This document shows positions 57,373-64,000 of a DNA stretch of 64,000 nucleotides, piece by piece (position 1 is the stretch's first letter; each line of letters opens with the position of its first letter). Location of the stretch: NCBI RefSeq assembly GCF_036867415.1, contig NZ_JBAJHU010000014.1, positions 1 to 64,000 on the forward strand, read 5' to 3'. The notes beneath the pieces are model-generated. The model was not told the DNA's origin, made no database searches, and saw only the letters and a program-made list of their open reading frames with translations. A program made the translations under genes and the position numbers. This DNA is from Rossellomorea sp036867415 (lineage in GTDB: Bacteria; Bacillota; Bacilli; Bacillales; Bacillaceae_B).

Positions 57373-59105
57373 AAGCTGTTCCCCTTCAATTTCCCTGCTA
57401 TTTCCTGGGAAACAAAATTCCACAAATTACGATGTATTGCAACATTTTCTTCGCGATTCGTCAGTACTTCAATGATCTTGATACCGCGATTCCCTTCAGT
57501 ACTTTGAAGTGCTGAAGGGAACTCACTTTCCTGTTTCACCAGCGAGTACTCGGCACCATAAAATGCTGCCGCAGAGGCAAAGTCAAGATCCATCGGGGTA
57601 CCAAAGAGCTCTTCAAAGTAAGACCCTTCACTTGCCTGGGGCAGGAATGAGAATATGCCTCCACCATTGTTATTCATGACCACTATGGTGATATCAAGCT
57701 GATACCTTTTAGCTGCGAGCAGCCCATTGAGATCATGGAAAAATGCAAGGTCACCGATCAGCAGATACATCGGGGTATTTCCTGTACTCATTCCAAGCGC
57801 AGTCGAAACGACTCCATCTATCCCGTTTGCCCCGCGATTTGCATGGACGGAAATCTTCCTGTCATTATTGAAGAAGAATGTGTCCATATCCCGAATAGGC
57901 ATCGAGTTGCTCGCAAATATTGATGCCCCGTCCGGCAGTTGTTCAATCAGCTGTTTCACGGCTTTTCCTTCATTCCAAGGCTGATCGCCAGTCCGCAGGA
58001 TGTTTCTTGTCATTTCATTTACGGTTATCCACTGATGTAACCATCCCGATTCCCTAATTTCATCGTCTGTTTTCATGTCCCTACAGAACAATCTTTCATC
58101 GCAATAAATAAATTCGGTGGCTTTCGCAATCGGATCCTGCCATTCCTCACCGCTGCTGACAACCCAATACGGCACACCCGTAAGCCCTTTAAGGTAAAGG
58201 GTCAGTGGTTTAGACACGGGCATCGCTCCGAATCGAATGATCAAATCAGGCTGAAAAGCTTCCTTGAACTCATCGATCTTCAGGAATGCATCGTATGTTT
58301 CCATTACGTTCCGCTTAGAATGATCTCCGCTCCTTACTTGAGAGAGAGGATCTGCGACGATTGGAAATCCGTGAGATTCTGCAAATTCCATAATCGGATC
58401 GATTGCAGATTCAGCCAATCCGGGACCGCAAATAATCAATCCGTTTTGTTTTTCCTTAAGAACTCCCAGCAGGTCATCATGCATTTCCGGAGATAATCCC
58501 CGGATACCGCCGAGTACCCGTTTCTCCCTCCGGCTGTTTAAAAATGTCACTTCATCTAAAGCAGGTATCAATGGTTCCCTGATAGGAAAGTTGAAATGAA
58601 CCGGTCCTGCCGGTGCTGAGATTGACAGGCTTACTCCTCTAGCAGCAGAAGCTTTTGCATACTGTAAAATACCGGGTGAAGATTCAGGCAGTGCCATATC
58701 TACACTCCATTTCACGTGCTTCCCGTATAAGTCGAGCTGGTTGATTGCCTGCGGGGCACCGACTTCTCGCAGCTCATGGGGACGGTCGGCTGTCAGCACG
58801 ATAAGCGGAACCTTTGCGTAACGGGCTTCAATAACAGCGGGGTAATAATTGGCTGCTGCCGTTCCAGACGTACAAAGAATCGCAACGGGCTTCTTCTTAG
58901 CCTTTGCGATTCCGAGTCCAAAGAATGCTGCCGATCGTTCATCGACGTTAATATACGTCTTCACCCCCGGATGATGCGTGAACAATAATGCCAAAGGAGT
59001 AGAACGGGATCCCGGGCTGATGACTACTTCATCTACCCCGTTTCCGACTAATTCATCAATATATGCTGCTAAATAATTCGTTAATCGTTGTTGATGTTCA
59101 CCCAT
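57369..59105 (-). CDS. menD: SEPHCHC synthase MenD
   Basis: A thiamine-diphosphate enzyme of 578 residues that joins isochorismate and 2-oxoglutarate. Features are VVISPGSRSTPLAL (~26-39), the catalytic Glu of NVDERSAAF (~55), CTSGTAAANYYPAV (~77-90), and the C-terminal ThDP motif GDLAFFHDLNGLLA with NNNGGGIFSFLP. First committed step of menaquinone synthesis. It overlaps the menF end by eight bases and menH by four. GGGGGAACC precedes the ATG. Confidence 0.96.
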   Translation of the reverse strand: MGEHQQRLTNYLAAYIDELVGNGVDEVVISPGSRSTPLALLFTHHPGVKTYINVDERSAAFFGLGIAKAKKKPVAILCTSGTAAANYYPAVIEARYAKVPLIVLTADRPHELREVGAPQAINQLDLYGKHVKWSVDMALPESSPGILQYAKASAARGVSLSISAPAGPVHFNFPIREPLIPALDEVTFLNSRREKRVLGGIRGLSPEMHDDLLGVLKEKQNGLIICGPGLAESAIDPIMEFAESHGFPIVADPLSQVRSGDHSKRNVMETYDAFLKIDEFKEAFQPDLIIRFGAMPVSKPLTLYLKGLTGVPYWVVSSGEEWQDPIAKATEFIYCDERLFCRDMKTDDEIRESGWLHQWITVNEMTRNILRTGDQPWNEGKAVKQLIEQLPDGASIFASNSMPIRDMDTFFFNNDRKISVHANRGANGIDGVVSTALGMSTGNTPMYLLIGDLAFFHDLNGLLAAKRYQLDITIVVMNNNGGGIFSFLPQASEGSYFEELFGTPMDLDFASAAAFYGAEYSLVKQESEFPSALQSTEGNRGIKIIEVLTNREENVAIHRNLWNFVSQEIAGKLKGNSL

Positions 59106-60507
59106 GGATGGTTCCCCCTAATGCTCTCAGCATCGGTCGAAATTTCATTTGTGTTTCCCGGTATTCACTTTCGGGATCCGAGTCGGCCACAATCCCGCAG
59201 CCGGCATATAAATATGATTCATCTTCTTTCAGCAGTCCTGAACGTATCGCTACGGCAAACTCCCCGTTTCCATACGCATCCATCCAGCCTACTGGTCCCG
59301 CATACAGGCCTCTGTCCATCTTTTCCTCCCGGCGGATGACGTGAAGTGCCTTATCTCTCGGGACTCCCCCAAGAGCAGGTGTCGGGTGAAGCTTCTCAAT
59401 CATATTGAGCATGGAAGTCTGTTCAGAAGCACGGCCGACGACAGGTGTGTATAAATGTTGAATATCCTTCATTTTCATCAAGCCAGGCTTTTCCGGCATA
59501 TTGAGCTCCTCGCAGAATGGCTCAAGAGCCTGTTGGATGGTCTCGACGACCAAATGATGTTCATATCGATTCTTCTCATCATTCAGGAGCTCATTTCCAA
59601 GCTTCTCATCCTCATCAAGCGTCTGACCTCTGGCAATTGAGCCAGCCAGGCAGGTGGACAGCACTTCTTCTCCGGTTTTCTTCACAAGGCGCTCCGGTGT
59701 TGCCCCGATAAAGCAGCTCTTATCCTGCTCAAAACTGAAAATGAAGCTGTCAGGCTGCTGTTTCCACAAGTTGTCCAACACGTAGTCTGATGTAATCGGC
59801 TGATCAAATGTCACCTTGCATTTACGCGCAAGGACCACCTTCTCCATCTCACCGCCCTTAAGTTCATCGACGACATTCTGCACTGACTCTTTCCATTCTG
59901 CCGGATTAAAATCCTTGATGCTGTTTAATTTCACAACTGCGGGAACAGAAGGATATTTAGCCTTTTTGATCAATTCATCTTTAAGATTGATCAATTGCTT
60001 CAATGAATCTTCGTCATCGTCCATTCCGCATAAAAAATTCAGCGTCAGATAATCTGCTTCATTTGATTTTGTCAGCATAAAGGATGGAATCTGCAATGTA
60101 CCGTTCTCAAAGTCATTCCATTCCTGACCGCGTGTGTTTAGCGGATCAAAACGGAATCCCCCGAATAATAACGGCCCGGTGCCGATCCAACTCTCCGGTG
60201 AAAGGATGACGCCTTCTTCAATAAAACGCTTCCACTCTTTCTCAACCGTAAAAAATTGATCTCGATCACCCTCAGTTGAAATCGTATGGGCTGATCCAAG
60301 CCCGGCGATGGTAATCGTATGATCCCGGTCCTTCCATAAAAAACGCGTTCCTTTATATAATGAATTTCCTTCACTATAAAAAGAAAGCGGATCGACAGAA
60401 TCAATTTTCTCGACGATACTGAACAGGACGGGGTGTTGATATTGTTTAGCCTTTTCCACGGCAGTATCAAATGCTTTTTCAATATTGGTCTTATGGATGG
60501 TAACCAA
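59098..60507 (-). CDS. menF: Menaquinone-specific isochorismate synthase MenF
   Basis: A chorismate-utilising enzyme of 469 residues. The catalytic C-terminal domain contains KVVLARKCKVTF, SCLAGSIARG-type TCLAGSIARGQT, HPTPALGGVPR and AVAIRSGL, ending in AGCGIVADSDPESEYRETQMK. It converts chorismate to isochorismate. TTG start: GGGGGA lies seven bases upstream and the product then begins MVTIHKTN, like the B. subtilis protein. An earlier TTG (60543) has no ribosome-binding site. First gene of the men operon. Confidence 0.93.
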   Translation of the reverse strand: MVTIHKTNIEKAFDTAVEKAKQYQHPVLFSIVEKIDSVDPLSFYSEGNSLYKGTRFLWKDRDHTITIAGLGSAHTISTEGDRDQFFTVEKEWKRFIEEGVILSPESWIGTGPLLFGGFRFDPLNTRGQEWNDFENGTLQIPSFMLTKSNEADYLTLNFLCGMDDDEDSLKQLINLKDELIKKAKYPSVPAVVKLNSIKDFNPAEWKESVQNVVDELKGGEMEKVVLARKCKVTFDQPITSDYVLDNLWKQQPDSFIFSFEQDKSCFIGATPERLVKKTGEEVLSTCLAGSIARGQTLDEDEKLGNELLNDEKNRYEHHLVVETIQQALEPFCEELNMPEKPGLMKMKDIQHLYTPVVGRASEQTSMLNMIEKLHPTPALGGVPRDKALHVIRREEKMDRGLYAGPVGWMDAYGNGEFAVAIRSGLLKEDESYLYAGCGIVADSDPESEYRETQMKFRPMLRALGGTIHG

Positions 60508-60553
60508 TCCGAATTCCCCCAAACAATCACGTACATGATTCAAAACTTATTAT

Positions 60554-60582
60554 AAGATACACCTCGAAAGAAGGTGTGTCAA
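60554..60582 (-). promoter_or_regulatory. Promoter of the men operon with a palindromic spacer
   Basis: On the minus strand TTGACA (complement of 60577-60582), 17 bases, TATCTT (complement of 60554-60559). Between and overlapping the boxes, ACACCT (60559-60564) and AGGTGT (60572-60577) form an inverted repeat with a 7-base centre, a possible repressor site. A more distant TATAAT is 22 bases from the -35. Confidence 0.6.
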
Positions 60583-60599
60583 CGATGTGAATGACAATA

Positions 60600-60759
60600 A
60601 AACAATTATATCCTTATTATATAATAAACCCTTTTTTCCGATTTGAGAAACCTAAAGGGTTGTAAAAGTGCTCAATTAATGGAAAAGATCTTGTTCTATA
60701 GAGCTTTCTCGATCAAATTCGAGACGTATCTAGCAGAATTCCCCATCTGCAAAAAAAGA
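60600..60759. other. Spacer between the men and menA promoters
   Basis: AT-rich DNA with TTATTATATAATAA near 60612-60626, a possible UP-element-like tract, and a lone TGCTCAATTAATGG near 60668 that resembles one unit of the 20-bp array at 1207. No gene. Confidence 0.3.
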
Positions 60760-60788
60760 TTGACACTCCCCTCTCCTTTACCTACACT
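60760..60788 (+). promoter_or_regulatory. Promoter of menA
   Basis: TTGACA (60760-60765), 17 bases, TACACT (60783-60788). Start near 60795, ~57 bases before the menA ATG. Confidence 0.8.
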
Positions 60789-60851
60789 TTAATCTGTAAA
60801 GGAATTGTAATGTTTTCAGATAAATTCCTTGAGATAAAGGGAGAGAGAATA

Positions 60852-61775
60852 ATGGCACAACAACTGACTAATACAATAGAAGCAGATAAAGGATGGAAGA
60901 TCTGGTGGCAGCTCACCAGACCGCACACTTTGACTGCTGCATTCGTTCCTGTACTTTTGGGAACGGTACTTGCTCTTCAATATACTGATATTCATTTTCC
61001 GCTGTTTTTAGCGATGCTTGCAGCTTCATTGCTCATCCAGGCAGCCACGAATATGTTTAATGAATACTATGACTATAAACGAGGTCTCGATACAGAACAC
61101 TCCGTCGGGATCGGCGGCGCGATCGTCCGCAATGGGGTGAAGCCCTCAACAGTCATGACCATCGCCTTTTCCTTTTACGGTATCGCCTTGGTATTGGGAA
61201 TCTATATCGTCATGAACAGCTCATGGTGGCTGGCGGTGATCGGCTTAGTGTGCATGGCAGCCGGCTACTTTTATACAGGAGGGCCGATGCCGATTGCCTA
61301 CACCCCGTTAGGTGAAATCGTCGCCGGATTATTCATGGGGCTCATCATCATCCTGATTTCCTTCTACATCCAGACGTCGATGATCACCACTTACAGCATT
61401 TTGATTTCTGTCCCTGTCTCGATATTGGTCGGCATGATATTGCTTGCCAACAATATCCGGGACCTGGATGGGGACAAAGAGAACGGACGTAAAACGGTTG
61501 CGATCCTGCTCGGCAAAAAAGGGGCAATCGTCTTCCTCGGCGCCATGTTCTTCATCACTTACGCATGGGTAGCGGGACTGGTCTTTTTCGGAGAGGCACC
61601 TGCATGGTTATTCGTTTCTTATCTTAGTATTCCAAAAGCAGTCAAAGCTACGAAAGGCTTTATTGGAAAATCACATCCGCTCGAAATGATGCCTGCAATG
61701 AAAGCGACAGCTCAGACAAATACCATTTTCGGTTTCTTGTTGTCGGCCGGACTGCTGCTTGCCTATTTCATTTAA
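60852..61775 (+). CDS. menA: 1,4-Dihydroxy-2-naphthoate polyprenyltransferase MenA
   Basis: A UbiA-family membrane prenyltransferase of 307 residues with about eight to nine helices. The two Asp-rich motifs that bind the prenyl diphosphate through magnesium are NMFNEYYDYKRGLDTE (~68-83) and NNIRDLDGDKENGRKT (~197-212). It attaches the isoprenoid tail to DHNA, making demethylmenaquinol. GGGAGAGAATA before the ATG MAQQLTN is the ribosome-binding site; an in-frame upstream ATG at 60810 is less likely. Divergent from the men operon. Confidence 0.95.
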   Translation: MAQQLTNTIEADKGWKIWWQLTRPHTLTAAFVPVLLGTVLALQYTDIHFPLFLAMLAASLLIQAATNMFNEYYDYKRGLDTEHSVGIGGAIVRNGVKPSTVMTIAFSFYGIALVLGIYIVMNSSWWLAVIGLVCMAAGYFYTGGPMPIAYTPLGEIVAGLFMGLIIILISFYIQTSMITTYSILISVPVSILVGMILLANNIRDLDGDKENGRKTVAILLGKKGAIVFLGAMFFITYAWVAGLVFFGEAPAWLFVSYLSIPKAVKATKGFIGKSHPLEMMPAMKATAQTNTIFGFLLSAGLLLAYFI

Positions 61776-61788
61776 TAATCCATCGCTG

Positions 61789-61822
61789 AAAAACCGGAAA
61801 GTTTTTATGTCCGGTTTTTTGT
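61789..61822 (+). terminator. Terminator of menA
   Basis: AAAAACCGGA (61789-61798) pairs with TCCGGTTTTT (61810-61819), followed by TG TTTATC. Confidence 0.88.
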
Positions 61823-61940
61823 TTATCATCACCATCCTCACTTTTATGTTTTAATCAGTCCACTTTCGGATAAAGTATGATTAGACCATAAAATATGATT
61901 CGGTCATCAGGGCCGAATGAATGATAAGGATGTGAGAAGA

Positions 61941-62693
61941 TTGCTTACAAATAGTCAGCAAGAAACACTGAAGAAAGAATTGCTTCAACAACAATCTCAA
62001 TTAAAAGAGCATCTCAACCAAGATTTAGACAGTCTTCAACATACAAATGAACGTGATAACACAGGAGAGCTTTCTCTTTACGACAACCATCCCGCTGATA
62101 TGGGTACGGAGCTGTATGAACGGGAGAAGGATTTTGCGATTGACGACCATTCAAAAATCGAATTGAATAAAATCGATCAGGCATTAAAAGCAATGAACGC
62201 GGGAACATACGGCAAATGCAAGGAGTGCGGGCAGGAGATCCCTTATGAACGCCTCGAGGTGGTGCCGACAACCCTCTATTGCAAAGATCATACACCTGAG
62301 CAGTCCAAGGCGGGAGACCGCCCTGTAGAAGAGGATGTGCTTCAGCCGCCGATCGATAATGAATTCCGTCATCGCACAAATGGAAATGTACGTGATGACG
62401 GGGATAGTTTCCAGGAGGTCGCCCGTTATGGAACATCCGAAACACCATCGGATTTCGAAGGCGATTACGAGGACTACTCTGAGCTCTATGAAGGAGAAGA
62501 TTCATCCGAAGGCTTCTCCGAAGATTACGAAAGCTTTGTCGGAACGGACATCGACGGTTCGAACCAGAAGACGTATCCGTCCAAGAAACATGAGGATTAT
62601 GAAGAAATGCTTGATGAAAACAAGTTGGAATCGCCGATCGGGGATATCCCGTATAAAGATGGCGACAGTTATGTTTCCAAAAAAAATAAATAA
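61941..62693 (+). CDS. yteA: YteA-family sporulation protein, DksA/TraR-type
   Basis: A 250-residue, very acidic protein. The N-terminal helical part (MLTNSQQETLKKELLQQQ) is followed by LYDNHPADMGTELYEREKDFAID (start ~50) and a DksA-like zinc ribbon, CKECG (~93-97) with YCKDH (~113-117). The C-terminal half (~130-250) is acidic and probably disordered. YteA is a sigma-K-dependent sporulation gene in B. subtilis as I recall; the exact role is unknown. TTG start with AAGGATG upstream gives MLTNSQQ, like the B. subtilis start; an ATG at 61917 lacks a good ribosome-binding site. Confidence 0.87.
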   Translation: MLTNSQQETLKKELLQQQSQLKEHLNQDLDSLQHTNERDNTGELSLYDNHPADMGTELYEREKDFAIDDHSKIELNKIDQALKAMNAGTYGKCKECGQEIPYERLEVVPTTLYCKDHTPEQSKAGDRPVEEDVLQPPIDNEFRHRTNGNVRDDGDSFQEVARYGTSETPSDFEGDYEDYSELYEGEDSSEGFSEDYESFVGTDIDGSNQKTYPSKKHEDYEEMLDENKLESPIGDIPYKDGDSYVSKKNK

Positions 62694-62700
62694 TTTCAAA

Positions 62701-62743
62701 AACCTCAAAGTACAGGAACCACTCTGAGCTTTGAGGGTTTTTT
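62701..62743 (+). terminator. Terminator of yteA
   Basis: AACCTCAAAG (62701-62710) pairs with CTTTGAGGGTT (62729-62739, one bulge), then TTTTTT. Confidence 0.8.
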
Positions 62744-62772
62744 ACCGGATTTGTAAAGAGTGACTACATAAT

Positions 62773-62812
62773 AAAAAACCGGGCACGAAATCAAACACCG
62801 ATTTCATACCCG
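62773..62812 (-). terminator. Terminator of glgP
   Basis: CGGG and GAAATC arms (62780-62792) pair with GATTTC and CCCG (62800-62812) around a short internal loop. The minus strand continues GGTTTTTTATT. Nearby GGGACA/TGTCCC (~62827-62845) is a separate short palindrome. Confidence 0.75.
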
Positions 62813-62887
62813 ATTCCCAATATGGTTGGGACAAGGAACCTGTCCCTGCGTCCCTGCCATTATGACCGGGACATGGCTGCGTACCGA

Positions 62888-64000
62888 CTACCTCATCAAA
62901 CTGCCCTGTACGATTTTCCAGATTTCCCTCGAGTACTCTTCGATCGTGCGGTCACTTGAGAAATAGCCGGAATTGGCGATATTGTGCAAGCACATGCGCG
63001 ACCATCCTTCTCTATTCTCGTACGCTTTTCCTGCTTCTTCCTGGATCCGTGCGTATGAATCAAAATCCCGGAGGACAAAAAATTGGTCGTTTTCCCCCAG
63101 CAGGGAGTCATAAATCGTTTCAAAGTGGTCATCCGCATCAGGCAGTGAGTCGTTGATCAGCTGGTTCAGAACCTTTTTGATGCGCGGATCGTGATGGAAG
63201 TATTCCATCGCATAGTAACCGCCTTGTTTCTGATAATTCATAACTTCTTCTGCCGTCAAGCCGAAGATGAAGATATTGTCTTCCCCTACCTGCTCAAGGA
63301 TCTCGATATTCGCACCATCTAGTGTCCCTAATGTGAGCGCACCGTTCATCATGAATTTCATATTACCTGTACCGGATGCTTCCTTGCTTGCAGTTGAGAT
63401 CTGCTGGGACAAATCAGCGGCCGGGATGATTTCTTCAGCCAGTGATACCCGGTAATTTTCCAGGAAGACGACCTTTATCTTGTCTTTCACCAGTGGATGA
63501 TCATTCACGAGATCAGCTACGGAATGGATCAGCTTTATGATTTTTTTCGCATAGAAATAGCCCGGAGATGCCTTCGCCCCAAATATAAATGTACGGGGAT
63601 GGAAATCAAAATGGGGGTCCTCCACACAGCGGTTGTACAGGTGCAGGATATGAAGCACATTCAGCAGCTGCCGTTTATATGCATGAAGCCTCTTCACCTG
63701 AATATCAAAGATGGAGTTCACGTCGACCTTCATCCCGTTACTTTCAAAGATGCGCCTGGCCAATCTCTCCTTATTCTGCTGCTTCACTTTATAAAGATCT
63801 TCCAGAAAAGCGGCATCAGTTCTATACTTCCCGAGGTTCACCAGCTTTTCGGGCTGACGGATCCATTCGTTCCCTATTCCGGATGTAATGAGTTCCGACA
63901 GGGCAGGATTGCTATTAAGAAGCCATCTTCTATGTGTGATGCCATTGGTCTTGCTGTTAAACTTATCAGGATAATATTGATAAAATAAGTTCATTTCCCT
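62888..64000 (-). CDS. glgP: Glycogen phosphorylase, C-terminal part (cut by window end)
   Basis: The reading frame continues past base 64000, so only about the last 370 residues are present. These form the C-terminal, PLP-binding half of a GT35 phosphorylase: TNGITHRRWL near the left edge of the fragment, KRLHAYKRQLLN, FGAKASPGYFYAKKIIKLI, and the PLP-lysine segment EASGTGNMKFMMNGAL. The enzyme releases glucose 1-phosphate from glycogen. In B. subtilis glgP is the last gene of glgBCDAP, which fits the orientation and terminator here. The pullulanase gene amyX at 3.7 kb is a functional partner. Confidence 0.95.
   Translation of the reverse strand, partial: REMNLFYQYYPDKFNSKTNGITHRRWLLNSNPALSELITSGIGNEWIRQPEKLVNLGKYRTDAAFLEDLYKVKQQNKERLARRIFESNGMKVDVNSIFDIQVKRLHAYKRQLLNVLHILHLYNRCVEDPHFDFHPRTFIFGAKASPGYFYAKKIIKLIHSVADLVNDHPLVKDKIKVVFLENYRVSLAEEIIPAADLSQQISTASKEASGTGNMKFMMNGALTLGTLDGANIEILEQVGEDNIFIFGLTAEEVMNYQKQGGYYAMEYFHHDPRIKKVLNQLINDSLPDADDHFETIYDSLLGENDQFFVLRDFDSYARIQEEAGKAYENREGWSRMCLHNIANSGYFSSDRTIEEYSREIWKIVQGSLMR

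Noticed and set aside
62014..62505. A 163-codon frame antisense to yteA
   Set aside because: It overlaps a clear YteA/DksA-like gene, and its product shows no domain pattern.
1..64000. Insertion sequences, phage genes, toxin-antitoxin or restriction modules
   Set aside because: No transposase, integrase, terminase, nuclease-methylase pair or toxin-like small gene pair was found on either strand.

Overview
The window is chromosomal DNA of an endospore-forming, low-to-moderate GC Gram-positive bacterium of the Bacillaceae. Evidence is strong Shine-Dalgarno sites (AAGGAGG-like), frequent TTG and GTG starts, spore and sporulation genes (cse60, yteA-like, a gamma-SASP-like small protein), menaquinone rather than ubiquinone genes, T-box and S-box leaders, and a gene order that closely follows the ytnP-to-menA 'yt' region of Bacillus subtilis as I remember it. 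The species cannot be named from this; a Bacillus/Rossellomorea-like genus is a guess. I see no prophage, insertion sequence, CRISPR array, rRNA or tRNA.

Layout. 1-11.4 kb: an edge repeat, ytnP lactonase, trmB, ytzH, ytmP, amyX pullulanase, ytlQ, thpR, ytkP (cysteine synthase-like), then a D-amino-acid transaminase/dipeptidase operon (pepV-dat-small ORF). 11.4-20.4 kb: ytzE, three 127-bp tandem palindromic repeats, rsuA, a small Gly-rich coiled-coil protein, murJ (lipid II flippase), ytfP, cse60, ytwF, and leuS behind a T-box. 20.8-25.3 kb: a 3-hydroxybutyrate island (GntP-type permease plus 3-hydroxybutyrate dehydrogenase) with a consensus sigma-54 promoter, an upstream palindrome, a cre site and the PAS/sigma-54 activator gene; then a cupin behind a sigma-B-like promoter and a possible small RNA. 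25.5-35.7 kb: an MFS transporter, ytzC with a coupled small spore-like gene, ytqA-ytqB, a luciferase-like monooxygenase, an InhA metalloprotease, the ytpA-ytpB lipid/terpene pair, and ytoA. 35.9-47 kb: metK (S-box) and pckA (CcpN-like site) divergent, bioY with a BirA-like operator, ytmB/ytmA, the ytlA-ytlC-ytlD ABC importer, and ytkD. 47-53 kb: small proteins, luxS, yidD, a Zur-box zinc lipoprotein, and a CIO-type bd oxidase (ythA-ythB). 53-62 kb: the complete late menaquinone pathway menF-D-H-B-E-C, with menA divergent. Last come yteA and the C-terminal part of glgP.

The genes are mostly conserved Bacillaceae housekeeping genes, and the regulatory DNA is unusually readable: S-box, T-box, Zur, BirA, CcpN, cre, sigma-54 and sigma-B signals can all be assigned. 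The least explained material is intergenic. It includes a family of long covarying hairpin repeats (three tandem copies and one divergent copy), clusters of short TGTACCTGGTACA / GTGCCTGGCAC palindromes at four separate sites, a 20-bp periodic array, and a promoter-to-terminator unit with no ORF. I did not find a gene cluster that looks like a wholly new protein system.
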